A stretch of DNA of 64,000 nt, from contig NZ_CABPTO010000001.1 in NCBI RefSeq assembly GCF_902460355.1, forward strand, positions 248,001 to 312,000. Direction: 5' to 3'. Source of the DNA: Streptococcus sp. Marseille-P6264 (GTDB lineage: Bacteria > Bacillota > Bacilli > Lactobacillales > Streptococcaceae). The translations under genes and the position numbers were made by a program. How positions within the stretch are numbered: position 1 is the stretch's first letter; the number at the start of each line of letters is the position of its first letter. The notes under the pieces were generated by a model that saw only the letters and a program-made list of their open reading frames with translations, searched no databases and was not told the origin of the DNA. Below, one piece after another: positions 39,407 to 47,313 of the stretch.

Positions 39407-40030
39407 TTAAGTCTGTTCAGAAACGACTTCACTTTCTTCACCATTTACAATTACGGCTTGGGAATTGTTTATTAGCATTAAACTGAGCTGATTTTTATAC
39501 ATTTCAAAGGTCTTCTGACTACTATCAGTAAAAGGCTCCTCACCATAATGTGGAAGGATATAAAAATTCACTTCACCCAATCCTGCTGTATCAGATAACT
39601 CTGTTGCTACCGTCTTGTCGTCCATGAGTTTATTGTAGTCAATATCCTTGGCTGTAATAATAGCCCCTGCTGATTCTCCTACATAAACCAACCCATCTCT
39701 TATTTGTTCTTTGATGAGAGATAGGAGTTGCTTTTTCTTTAATTCTTGCAATAAATAAAAGGTATTTCCGCCTGATACATAAAGAATCTTGCTTTGGAAA
39801 ATCTTTGCCTGCGCGATTTCTCGATCACAAGAAGCAATATCCAGAATCTCTATCTCAAAGCCTAAATCTCTGAATGTTTGCTGAGCCTCATCGATATAGG
39901 CAGTATAGTCCTCTTTGTTCCCAGCGGTAGGAATAAATACAACCTTTTTTTCTAGATTTTTTTCCTTTGCATAATCACTAAAAAGCTTTTTGACTCCAGC
40001 AAAGTATGAACATAAAAATAATTGTTTCAT
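39407..40030 (-). CDS. Peptidase S51 family protein (dipeptidase E-like)
   Basis: 207 residues. The GGNTFYLLQ segment and the nucleophile elbow GESAGAI (Ser) are family hallmarks, with FIPTAGNKEDY near the N-terminus. S51 members cleave Asp-X dipeptides or cyanophycin; the substrate here is not known. The ATG at 40030 has GGAGGT upstream and is preferred over the longer reading frame, which begins in the upstream gene. It follows the methyltransferase gene by 13 bp. Confidence 0.88.
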   Translation of the reverse strand: MKQLFLCSYFAGVKKLFSDYAKEKNLEKKVVFIPTAGNKEDYTAYIDEAQQTFRDLGFEIEILDIASCDREIAQAKIFQSKILYVSGGNTFYLLQELKKKQLLSLIKEQIRDGLVYVGESAGAIITAKDIDYNKLMDDKTVATELSDTAGLGEVNFYILPHYGEEPFTDSSQKTFEMYKNQLSLMLINNSQAVIVNGEESEVVSEQT

Positions 40031-40043
40031 GATTGTACCTCCA

Positions 40044-40661
40044 TTAGTTTTTAACAATTTTATAAAAGATCCACGATCCCTTTCTTTGACTAGTTACGAG
40101 CGCAAAGCCTACTGATAACAAGAATCGTTTAAATGTTTCTTCGCTTTGAAATTTCGGTAAAAAATAAGTTAGCTTGTTAGATTCACAAGCTAGTAAGAGC
40201 ATTCCGTCTGATTTGAGTATCCTTCGAAGCTCTATAAAAGAAGCATCTAGGTCTTGCCAATGAAAATGTGTTTGAAAAGCTGTAATCAAATCAAAACTTT
40301 CATCAGAAAAGCCTGTCTCTCTAACGTCTCTTCGTTCAAAATTTAGATTGACCATTCCTATCTGTTTGGCTTGAGCTATCGCAGTATCTGAAATATCGAT
40401 TCCAGTTACAGTACTTCGCGGAAAGGTTTCTTTCAGTAGGATGGTTGAACGACCATTCCCAACTCCTACATCTAAGATTACAGGGTAAAATGTCCTATCC
40501 AGATGACGAATTGCCCATACAAACATGGGGATATAGGCTCGATTCCACAATTTCATCATTCGTTTTCCTAGAAAACCTGAAGGGTTCTTTGATTGCTGAA
40601 TCAAAGAATGAAACATGAGTAATAAAAGTATGATAGAAATGATAATTATTATATGAAGCAC
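40044..40661 (-). CDS. Class I SAM-dependent methyltransferase with N-terminal membrane segment
   Basis: 205 residues. A strongly hydrophobic N-terminus (HIIIIISIILLLLMF, residues 3-17) precedes the methyltransferase domain with motif I VILDVGVGNGRS near residue 63 and FDLITAFQTHFHW. The substrate is unknown. It starts with GTG at 40661, with SD GGAGG 8 bp upstream. An extended -10 (TGGTATAAT, minus strand, 40691-40699) lies upstream. Two-gene operon with the S51 peptidase. Confidence 0.82.
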   Translation of the reverse strand: MLHIIIIISIILLLLMFHSLIQQSKNPSGFLGKRMMKLWNRAYIPMFVWAIRHLDRTFYPVILDVGVGNGRSTILLKETFPRSTVTGIDISDTAIAQAKQIGMVNLNFERRDVRETGFSDESFDLITAFQTHFHWQDLDASFIELRRILKSDGMLLLACESNKLTYFLPKFQSEETFKRFLLSVGFALVTSQRKGSWIFYKIVKN

Positions 40662-40690
40662 TCTTCAATCCTCCACTTCTGGATAGCTAT

Positions 40691-40699
40691 ATTATACCA
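40691..40699 (-). promoter_or_regulatory. Promoter of the methyltransferase-S51 peptidase pair
   Basis: TGGTATAAT extended -10 on the minus strand, about 30 bp before the GTG start. Confidence 0.6.
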
Positions 40700-40738
40700 T
40701 TTTAGAGAGATCATAGCTAAATCAATCAACAAAACACT

Positions 40739-40769
40739 TGCATCCCAAAAGATAACTTTTTGGGATGCA
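40739..40769. terminator. Hairpin terminator after the DUF4956 gene
   Basis: TGCATCCCAAAA and TTTTGGGATGCA form a 12-bp perfect stem around a 6-7-nt loop, 28 bp past the DUF4956 stop. On the minus strand the trailing tract is only moderately T-rich. Confidence 0.7.
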
Positions 40770-40796
40770 GGTCATTCAAAACGACTGTTTTCTATC

Positions 40797-41294
40797 TTAC
40801 AAGGTCTTTCGTTTTTTAGCTTCTTTCGAGAAGGAAATATTCTTAATCTTCTCATAGCGCAAGAAGCGTTGGATGAGGCGCTGGTCGCTTACATCTGGTT
40901 TCAAATCAACCACATAGTCCAACTCGATAAACTTATTGTCAACGGACTGGACAGAGGTCAACTCAAAGCTTCTGCAGGCTGTTTCAAAGATTGCTTCAAA
41001 AAGGACTTCATAGTCTAATTCAGATGGAATCTGAATTTGTACATAACGTCTGGTTTGACTAACCGAACTAAAACCCATCTTTTCAAAGAGCAACCAAAAG
41101 AAGGAAATGAGGAGCGTGAAAAAAACTCCTAGAGCTAAGAAACCCATTCCTGTCGTAATCCCAATCGCTGTCGCCATAAAGATGGCCAAAATGATTCCCA
41201 AAATCAAGCCTGTCACGAGGGAGGCTGTTAGGGCTAGAGGGTTGACCTTGACTTCAGCCGAAGAATAGATACTGTTAAATAGTTGTGTAATCAT
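40797..41294 (-). CDS. DUF4956 family membrane protein, apparently internally deleted
   Basis: 165 residues. The N-terminus (NPLALTASLVTGLILGIILA) and the C-terminal half (GMGFLALGVFFTLL, SVSQTRRYVQI, SVDNKFIELDYVV) look like DUF4956 proteins that accompany VTC-type polyphosphate polymerases. As I know the family, members are about 200-240 residues with a conserved middle carrying further transmembrane helices and an Arg-rich RFR segment. Here the sequence passes directly from the first helix (GIILAI) to a later one (FMATAIGI), as if about 60-70 residues were removed in frame. It follows the VTC gene by 11 bp. Probably non-functional. Confidence 0.65.
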   Translation of the reverse strand: MITQLFNSIYSSAEVKVNPLALTASLVTGLILGIILAIFMATAIGITTGMGFLALGVFFTLLISFFWLLFEKMGFSSVSQTRRYVQIQIPSELDYEVLFEAIFETACRSFELTSVQSVDNKFIELDYVVDLKPDVSDQRLIQRFLRYEKIKNISFSKEAKKRKTL

Positions 41295-41305
41295 TGTTTC
41301 TCTCC

Positions 41306-42037
41306 TTAAACCTTGACGGCTTGAGGAACCAATTCTTTAGATTTTAAGTAGACTTTGCCGTATTTTGAGAAGGACTGATCTTCAAGGCCGTATTTATTCA
41401 AAATTTCAGACATCCACTGAGGATATTCCCCTGGAACCTTGATTTCCATAATCACCATATCCTCTTCCAATAGAGGATATCCGTGGCGACCTGAAGTCAA
41501 GTCTATATCATAATCACGGAAGCGGATATTGGAATCAACCGTCACACGAACTTTTTTGTCCTCTGAGCCTTTCATTTAGTAACGGTCATAGTTAATCACC
41601 ATTCTCGATTTTAAGCCTGCATAACGCTCCTGCAACAGCTCCACTTCTGTCTTGACCCGCTCATCAGAAATAGTCTGGTCTGCAAGTCCCTTCTCAATAA
41701 AATTAACAACCGAAGTCAAATTTGAAACCAGACGATACTTGAAGCCGACATCCTCCGACTTTTTCTTGATCTCCAAAAATACCTGACTATCTTTTGTTGG
41801 CTCCGCTGCATAAGTCCGCATCCGTAGCTTTTCACGACCACCTCTTCTAGCAATCGAATCCTGGATCATTTGAAAATCATCATTGTCAAAATAGACATTT
41901 GAAATGGTAGACGTTGCGTAATCATCTGGAATGAGGTAAGCATGCATTTCAGCTTCTAAGCGAGTCAAGGTCGCACGGTCTAAGATGTATTTTGTTTCAA
42001 CACGTTGGAAGTTCGTTTGGATTTGTTTTTGTTTCAT
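41306..42037 (-). pseudogene. VTC-domain polyphosphate-polymerase-type protein, split by an in-frame stop
   Basis: The frame is a continuous 244 codons except for TAA at 41576-41578, so it reads as 153 residues, stop, then 89 residues beginning MKGSEDKKVR. Both parts together make one VTC domain: ETKYILDR at the N-terminus, STISNVYFDN, REKLRMRTY (basic catalytic strand), VFLEIKKK, KSRMVINYDRY, then RVTVDSNIRFRD and IMEIKVPGEYP (acidic metal ligand). VTC domains polymerise ATP gamma-phosphate into polyphosphate. A single-base change (for example TCA to TAA) explains the break. SD AAAGGAG. BlaI-type operators lie upstream. Confidence 0.82.
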
Positions 42038-42055
42038 TTTAATTCTCCTTTTATT

Positions 42056-42067
42056 CTACAAATGTAG
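42056..42067. promoter_or_regulatory. BlaI-type operator 1 upstream of VTC gene
   Basis: CTACAAATGTAG, a dyad of the TACA-N2-TGTA type known for BlaI/MecI repressors, immediately ahead of the SD of the VTC gene. Confidence 0.65.
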
Positions 42068-42142
42068 TTTATAATTTTAAAAGAAAGAGAGCCCTTGCTC
42101 TACCATTTTCTACTTTCCGGACAGTATTTTCAAAATTCTATT

Positions 42143-42154
42143 CTACATTTGTAG
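42143..42154. promoter_or_regulatory. BlaI-type operator 2
   Basis: CTACATTTGTAG in an extended TTCTACATTTGTAGTTTAT context. Second of three similar dyads upstream of the VTC gene. Confidence 0.7.
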
Positions 42155-42168
42155 TTTATGGTCATATT

Positions 42169-42180
42169 CTACACTTGTAG
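42169..42180. promoter_or_regulatory. BlaI-type operator 3
   Basis: CTACACTTGTAG, 26 bp from operator 2 (start to start), so the two could be bound cooperatively. A TTGAAA -35-like hexamer on the minus strand lies beside it. Confidence 0.7.
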
Positions 42181-42283
42181 TTTTCAAAAGTAAAGGGGAA
42201 AATTACTAAAATTAAAAAAACTTTAAAATTGACCTCAATTTATGAGTTGTAGACTAGCTTCTACCAAAAATAAAGATAAAAAA
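42181..42283. other. AT-rich intergenic stretch without assigned function
   Basis: About 100 bp between the VTC operators and the M56-gene terminator. It contains poly-A/T tracts but no ORF, and no further structure I can support. Confidence 0.5.
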
Positions 42284-42329
42284 ATTCTACCAATCGCTGC
42301 TTCTTTCAAGAAAGTCTGATTGGTAGAAT
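42284..42329 (-). terminator. Terminator after the M56/BlaR1-like gene
   Basis: ATTCTACCAATC and GATTGGTAGAAT form a 12-bp perfect stem with an inner CTTTCTTGAAAG hairpin, followed on the minus strand by Ts. Its position fits the ancestral stop at 42337, not the apparent stop at 42453. Confidence 0.8.
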
Positions 42330-42336
42330 CTTTTAT

Positions 42337-43832
42337 CTAATCGTCATCGTCATCGTCTTTATCATCGTCACTATCTTTATCCTTACTCTTTGAGGAGCTA
42401 GTTTGAGCAGGAGGTTGGACAGGTGCTGTACTGGTGCTTGTATTTGAATTTGTCACAGTATTGGTCGCAGGAGTCGGCGAGCTAACACTTCCCATCTGAC
42501 CTGCATTCCCATTCCCACTTCCACTATCAGCTGGAGTCGCTGCAGAAGATGAAGATGGAGTAACCTCTTTTCAACTGTTACTGTCTTTTCGACAATGGTA
42601 TGCTGATTGGATTGGACGACTTTTCCAGTCTTGGCATTGACAAGCATCTCATGGGCCGTCTGTCCGTGTGAAAAGAGAATCTTATAATTGCCTTTCTCAC
42701 GTGAAATCTGCACATCCTTAATGTCCTTTTCAGCCAGAGAAAGTTCCTTCAAAACTGTTTCTAAGGCCTGACGCTGACTAAGTCCTTCCGCTTTCTTAGA
42801 CTCTAAGACAAGTTTACTATCTTGTGCGACTGGATTTTCTAAGGCAAAGACCGAGCTAGTCAAGAGTAAAAGTAGAGGAACTGCTACTACGAAAGAAGCA
42901 GACAGAAACTTTTTCGGCAGGCGACTATCCATGATACCAATAATCCGCCTCTTAAGATTAAACTTATCCGAGTAAAAACAAGTTGTCAAAGTAATCGGAG
43001 TCTTCTTACTACGATCAATCATTGTCAGAATGGTTTCACCATAAAAAGTTCGACAAGCTGTGTCTTTTCTACTCAAAACATCGTAGTCGCAGTACATTTC
43101 TCCTGCTTCCTGAGTTTCCCAACAAGCAAAACCAACCACTGGATTAAACCAATGTAGGCTCTTAGCGAGAATTGCAAAAAGGTTGATCAAGACATCCCGG
43201 TGCTGAAAATGGGTCAACTCATGCTGGAAAATCAGCTGCAGCTCCTCCTCCGTATAGTCCAGCTCCGGTAACACAATCAAAATATCCCTGAAACCGAGCA
43301 ACATTGGGCTCTGTGTAATAGGGTAGTGGAGCAGATGAATCTTGCTTTTAACGCCCATCTTTTCTTTGATCAAATGCAACTGGAACAAGGCCTCTTCATC
43401 CTCAACTTCTGTCCCCCAACGTTACAACATCTTTTTGAAACGGATATAAGAATAGGCATACTTACCTAGGTTAAATGCACAACCAAGCAGCCAGATAACA
43501 AAGAATATTTCAAACCAAGGCAGACCTAGAAAAGACTCCCAGAGATTAGCCTGGCTCGCTTTTTCGGTCACTTGAGAGGCAGCTTGCCCTCCTCCTGTCT
43601 GGCTAGCTCTAACGGCTGTCTGAACAGTTCCGCCAGTACTCAGACGAATAAAGCCAGAACCGAACTGGGGACGGAATGGGAACAGAAAACTCAGCAAGAT
43701 TAAAATCCAAATAAAATACTTGACCTTGACTGAAATTTTAGTCTTGAGGGCTGCAAAGAGCAAGCTCAGCAGCAGAACCAAAATCGACGTTGATAGACTG
43801 ATTAAAAGGAAAGACAAAAGGAACTGTTTCAT
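42337..43832 (-). pseudogene. M56 (BlaR1/MecR1-like) antirepressor metallopeptidase, broken by a stop and a frameshift
   Basis: The N-terminal piece (43422-43832) has three hydrophobic helices and ends FKKML before TAA at 43422-43424. The same frame continues with RWGTEVEDEEALFQ into the peptidase domain with zinc motif HELTH and a C-terminal membrane helix. After TVEK the frame is lost at a run of four As (minus strand, 42568-42571); adding one A restores a Ser/Thr/Pro/Asn-rich linker and a tail of consecutive Asp residues ending TAG at 42337-42339, beside the terminator. BlaR1-type proteins sense a signal and cleave the cognate BlaI-type repressor. A BlaI-type gene lies 15 bp upstream. Confidence 0.82.
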
Positions 43833-43847
43833 GGATACTACCTCATC

Positions 43848-44225
43848 TTACTCTTTCTGATTCAGTAAATTACGCAGCTCATCCAGTTCATTTTCTGAAA
43901 AAGAATTAGATGAAAAGAGAGTCTTGACAAAGCCTCCCATGGAATGTCCGCTATAGCGCTTCAAAAAGTCTGACGTCTCTACTTCTAAATATTCCTCTTC
44001 CGAAATCAAGGCCGTATACTGCCTCTCACGACCCTTTCGAACACTTTCTAAGAACCCCTTTTCCGTCAAGCGAGCTAAGACTGTCAATAAAGTCTGAGGC
44101 TTCCAATGGTTATCTTCACCCAGCTTTTCCATAATTTGGGCAGAGGTCGTTGGATTTGGCAGGTGCCAAATAATCTTTAAGATAGCAAATTCACCATCTG
44201 GTAAACGTTTAATTGAATGATTCAT
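43848..44225 (-). CDS. BlaI/MecI/CopY family transcriptional repressor
   Basis: 125 residues. An N-terminal winged helix (LPDGEFAILKIIWHLPNPTT, WKPQTLLTVLARLTEKGFL) is followed by a C-terminal dimerisation helix region, the BlaI pattern. No Cys-rich copper motif is seen at the C-terminus, which argues against CopY. ATG 44225 is preferred over an upstream start because of AAGGAT and family alignment. A BlaI-like dyad lies about 40 bp upstream. Likely represses itself, the M56 gene and the VTC operon. Confidence 0.85.
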   Translation of the reverse strand: MNHSIKRLPDGEFAILKIIWHLPNPTTSAQIMEKLGEDNHWKPQTLLTVLARLTEKGFLESVRKGRERQYTALISEEEYLEVETSDFLKRYSGHSMGGFVKTLFSSNSFSENELDELRNLLNQKE

Positions 44226-44265
44226 TATATTCCCATCCTTTCTAAAGTCTCTTCCTAATTTTATT

Positions 44266-44277
44266 CTACACATGTCT
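44266..44277. promoter_or_regulatory. Imperfect BlaI-type operator upstream of the BlaI-like gene
   Basis: CTACACATGTCT keeps the ACA-TGT core of the sites before the VTC gene but has a degenerate outer half. It lies 41 bp before the repressor start, as expected for autoregulation. Confidence 0.5.
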
Positions 44278-44300
44278 AATAAAAAAGTCGATCATTATGT

Positions 44301-44338
44301 AAAAATAGAGCTGGGAATCACTATTTCCCGCTCTTTTT
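44301..44338 (-). terminator. Terminator after the DUF1304 gene
   Basis: AAAAAGAGCgGGAAAT and ATTCCCaGCTCTaTTTTT arms flank a 4-nt loop on the minus strand. It overlaps the DUF1304 stop codon. Confidence 0.75.
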
Positions 44339-44693
44339 AGAAAAATAAACTCAACAAAGTCAACATTGCTAGTCCGCCCTGCTTGAACAAAATTTTCGGA
44401 TCGCTAGTCACTGCACCGTAAGCAGCTACCAAGATGATATAAACCATAAAAATCCCCAGCCAAACTGGACTAGGCTGCACAAAAGCCGCAATCAAGACCA
44501 AAACAGCTATCAGCCCGTTATAAACTCCTTGGTTTTTGAAAAGTGTATTGACCGACTGCCGCTCCAACTCCTCTTGTGACATACCGAAAACCCGCGCTGT
44601 CGTAGCTGAGGTCGTTGCGATGGTCTCCAGGTACATAATATAGAAAAATTCCAAGGCAACCAAACTTGCCAAAATCAGTGTAAAAATAGACAT
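44337..44693 (-). CDS. DUF1304 family membrane protein
   Basis: 118 residues with about four transmembrane helices. It starts MSIFTLILASLVALEFFYIMYLE and contains FKNQGVYNGLIA and VWLGIFMVYIILVAAYG, typical of DUF1304 proteins as I recall them. Function unknown. SD AAGGAG. A terminator isolates it from the BlaI-like gene, and it is divergent from the flavoprotein gene. Confidence 0.8.
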   Translation of the reverse strand: MSIFTLILASLVALEFFYIMYLETIATTSATTARVFGMSQEELERQSVNTLFKNQGVYNGLIAVLVLIAAFVQPSPVWLGIFMVYIILVAAYGAVTSDPKILFKQGGLAMLTLLSLFF

Positions 44694-44852
44694 TTCTTCT
44701 CCTTATAGTAATTTATGACGAAAAAAAGTATAACATGGAGCAAGAAAAAACGCTAGAATCTAGTTCCAATAAAATGGACAAAGTGTATTAAAATGTTTTA
44801 GATTGCATTTTTAAAATAGGCGTAGCAAAACTCAGCATTTTCTGATTAGATG

Positions 44853-44861
44853 TGATACAAT
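44853..44861 (+). promoter_or_regulatory. Extended -10 promoter for the flavoprotein disulfide reductase
   Basis: TGATACAAT about 25 bp before the start at 44886. The -35 is weak. Confidence 0.5.
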
Positions 44862-44885
44862 CTTTTTGAAAAATGGAGGTAAATT

Positions 44886-46202
44886 ATGTTAACCTATGAT
44901 TTAATTGTCATCGGCTTTGGTAAGGCCGGTAAAACATTGGCAGCCAAAATGGCGGCCCAAGGAAAAAAAGTTGCTTTGATTGAGCGAAGCAAGGCTATGT
45001 ACGGGGGAACCTGTATCAATATTGCCTGCATCCCAACCAAGACCCTGCTTGTCGCAGCTGAAAAAGGCCTGGCTTTCGACCAAGTCATGACTGAAAAGAA
45101 TGCTGTAACCAGCCGTCTCAACGGGAAGAACTACGCAGCAATCAGTGGTGCTGGTGTTGACATCATCGATGCGGAAGCTCATTTCCTTTCAAACAAAGTC
45201 ATCGAAATCACAGCTGGCGATGAGAAAGAGCAACTGACTGCTGAAACTATTGTCATCAATACCGGTGCCGTTTCCAATGTCCTGCCAATTCCAGGACTGA
45301 CTGAAACCGAGCATGTCTATGACTCAACTGGCATTCAAAATCTGAAGGAACTTCCTAAACGTTTAGGAGTTCTGGGCGGCGGTAACATCGGCCTAGAGTT
45401 TGCTGGGCTCTACAACAAATTGGGCAGTCAAGTAACTGTACTGGATGCTGCACCTGTCTTTCTCCCTCGAGTAGAGCCTTCTATCGCTGCTCTGGCTAAG
45501 CAATACATGGAAGAAGACGGAATCCAACTCCTGCAAAATGTGCAAACCAAGCAAATTAAAAATGATGGTGACGAAGTTGTAGTTGTGACAGAGGATGGAG
45601 AATTCCGCTTTGATGCCCTGCTCTATGCTACTGGCCGCAAGCCGAATGTTGAGCCACTGCAGTTGGAAAATACAGATATCGAGCTGACAGAGCGCGGAGC
45701 TATCAAGGTCAACAAACACTTGGAAACATCTGTACCTGGTGTATTTGCAGCGGGCGATGTCAACGGAGGTCTGCAGTTTACTTATATCTCATTGGATGAC
45801 TTCCGTATCCTTTATAGCTATCTGGCTGGTGACGGCAGCTACACACTGGAAGACCGTAAGAACGTTCCTACCAGCATGTTCATCACACCGCCTTTGGCTC
45901 AAATCGGATTGACTGAAAAGGAAGCCAAAGAGCAGGGACTGCCGATTGCAGTTAAGGAGATTCCAGTCGCAGCTATGCCTCGCGGACATGTCAATGCTGA
46001 CTTACGCGGTGCCTTCAAGGCCGTTGTCAACACTGAAACCAAGGAAATCGTTGGAGCAACAATCTTCTCAGCAGGGGCTCAGGAAATTATCAATATCCTG
46101 ACTGTAGCCATGGATAATAAGATTCCTTACACCTACTTGAGCAAGCAAATCTTCACTCATCCAACTCTGGCTGAAAACCTCAATGATTTATTTGCTATTT
46201 AA
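44886..46202 (+). CDS. FAD-dependent pyridine nucleotide-disulfide oxidoreductase (RclA/MerA-like)
   Basis: 438 residues, class I flavoprotein disulfide reductase. The FAD motif GFGKAGKTLA is near residue 11. The redox pair lies in GGTCINIACIP (C-x4-C), the NAD(P) motif is GGGNIGLEFAG, and the second FAD site is VFAAGDVNG. A dimerisation domain closes the protein. The spacing of the cysteines and overall form resemble RclA-type reductases tied to reactive chlorine or copper stress, but lipoamide-type enzymes share most of this. SD GGAGG. Substrate unproven. Ends at a terminator. Confidence 0.85.
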   Translation: MLTYDLIVIGFGKAGKTLAAKMAAQGKKVALIERSKAMYGGTCINIACIPTKTLLVAAEKGLAFDQVMTEKNAVTSRLNGKNYAAISGAGVDIIDAEAHFLSNKVIEITAGDEKEQLTAETIVINTGAVSNVLPIPGLTETEHVYDSTGIQNLKELPKRLGVLGGGNIGLEFAGLYNKLGSQVTVLDAAPVFLPRVEPSIAALAKQYMEEDGIQLLQNVQTKQIKNDGDEVVVVTEDGEFRFDALLYATGRKPNVEPLQLENTDIELTERGAIKVNKHLETSVPGVFAAGDVNGGLQFTYISLDDFRILYSYLAGDGSYTLEDRKNVPTSMFITPPLAQIGLTEKEAKEQGLPIAVKEIPVAAMPRGHVNADLRGAFKAVVNTETKEIVGATIFSAGAQEIINILTVAMDNKIPYTYLSKQIFTHPTLAENLNDLFAI

Positions 46203-46206
46203 TCTT

Positions 46207-46227
46207 AAGCCCCTGATGGGGCTTTTA
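46207..46227 (+). terminator. Terminator after the disulfide reductase gene
   Basis: AAGCCCC-TGAT-GGGGCTTTT, a compact GC-rich hairpin with a short T tail, 5 bp past the stop. Confidence 0.8.
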
Positions 46228-46268
46228 CAATCCCTACAAAAATTTAACTACATTTCAACCTCTTTTTG

Positions 46269-46277
46269 TGGTACAAT
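46269..46277 (+). promoter_or_regulatory. Extended -10 promoter for the FNR gene
   Basis: TGGTACAAT precedes the start at 46313 by about 35 bp. No clear -35. Confidence 0.5.
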
Positions 46278-46312
46278 AATGCTAGTTTATTTTAAAAAGA
46301 TTGAGGAAAATT

Positions 46313-47281
46313 ATGTCTGAACTGTATGATATTACGATTGTCGGCGGCGGTCCAGTTGGTTTGTTCGCTGCATTTTACGCCCACTTGCGCCAAGCCAAGG
46401 TGAAAATCATTGATTCCCTGCCTCAGCTGGGCGGCCAGCCAGCCATTCTCTATCCAGAGAAGAAGATTCTGGATGTGCCGGGCTTTACCAATCTAAGTGG
46501 CGAAGAACTGACACAGCGTCTGATTGAGCAGCTGGAGACTTTCCAGACTGAGATTTGCCTCAATGAAACAGTGCTGGATATCGTTAAATCTGATGATGAC
46601 TTCACCATTACGACTTCTAAAGCCCAGCATCAGACCAAAACCATTATCATCGCTATGGGAGGCGGTGCTTTCAAACCGAGGGCTTTGGAGATAGACGATG
46701 CTGAAAGCTACAGCAACCTTCACTATCATGTTTCAAACATCAGCCAGTACGCTAGCAAAAAGGTCGTTGTTCTGGGCGGTGGCGACTCGGCTGTTGACTG
46801 GGCGCTAGCTTTTGAAAAGATTGCGGAAACCAGTCTGGTTCATCGTCGGGATAACTTCCGGGCTTTGGAGCATAGCGTGGAAGAACTCAAGGCTTCCAGT
46901 GTTGAGATTAAGACACCGTTTATACCGAGCCGATTGATCGGCGAAAATGGCAAGATTACCCATTTGGAAATCAGCCAAGTCAAAGGAGAGGATAGTCAGC
47001 TTTTGCCTCTGGATCATCTCTTTGTCAACTACGGTTTTAAATCCTCTGTCGGTAATCTCAAAGATTGGGGCTTGGAGCTCAACCGTCACAAGATTTTGGT
47101 CAATAGCAAGCAAGAAACTTCCGTGCTAGGAATCTATGCAGCCGGCGACTGCTGCAGCTACGAGGGGAAGATTGACCTGATTGCAACTGGGCTAGGTGAG
47201 GCACCTACTGCTGTCAACAATGCCATTAACCATATCTATCCTGAGCAAAAAGTTCAGCCCAAACATTCTACAAGCCTATAA
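46313..47281 (+). CDS. Ferredoxin/flavodoxin--NADP+ reductase, thioredoxin-reductase-like type
   Basis: 322 residues. FAD motif GGGPVGLFAAF, GGQP near residue 46, NADP motif VVLGGGDSAVDWA, and a late FAD site YAAGDCCSY. The CxxC pair of true thioredoxin reductases is absent at its usual place, which supports the FNR type (YumC-like). It delivers electrons from NADPH to ferredoxin or flavodoxin. I start at ATG 46313 (MSELYDITIVGG) with GAGGA upstream; a TTG four codons earlier contains that SD. Confidence 0.9.
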   Translation: MSELYDITIVGGGPVGLFAAFYAHLRQAKVKIIDSLPQLGGQPAILYPEKKILDVPGFTNLSGEELTQRLIEQLETFQTEICLNETVLDIVKSDDDFTITTSKAQHQTKTIIIAMGGGAFKPRALEIDDAESYSNLHYHVSNISQYASKKVVVLGGGDSAVDWALAFEKIAETSLVHRRDNFRALEHSVEELKASSVEIKTPFIPSRLIGENGKITHLEISQVKGEDSQLLPLDHLFVNYGFKSSVGNLKDWGLELNRHKILVNSKQETSVLGIYAAGDCCSYEGKIDLIATGLGEAPTAVNNAINHIYPEQKVQPKHSTSL

Positions 47282-47286
47282 AAAAC

Positions 47287-47312
47287 AGCTGCCGAGCTCA
47301 AGCTCAGCAGCT
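47287..47312. terminator. Bidirectional terminator between the FNR gene and whiA
   Basis: AGCTGCcGAGCT and AGCTCaGCAGCT pair around a 2-nt centre, flanked by A and T runs, between convergent genes. Confidence 0.8.
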
Positions 47313-47313
47313 T

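Noticed and set aside
42453..43388. Stand-alone peptidase gene beginning at TTG 43388
   Set aside because: The frame is continuous upstream except for one TAA, there is no SD at the TTG, and the missing N-terminal helices lie directly upstream. It is better explained as part of a broken gene.
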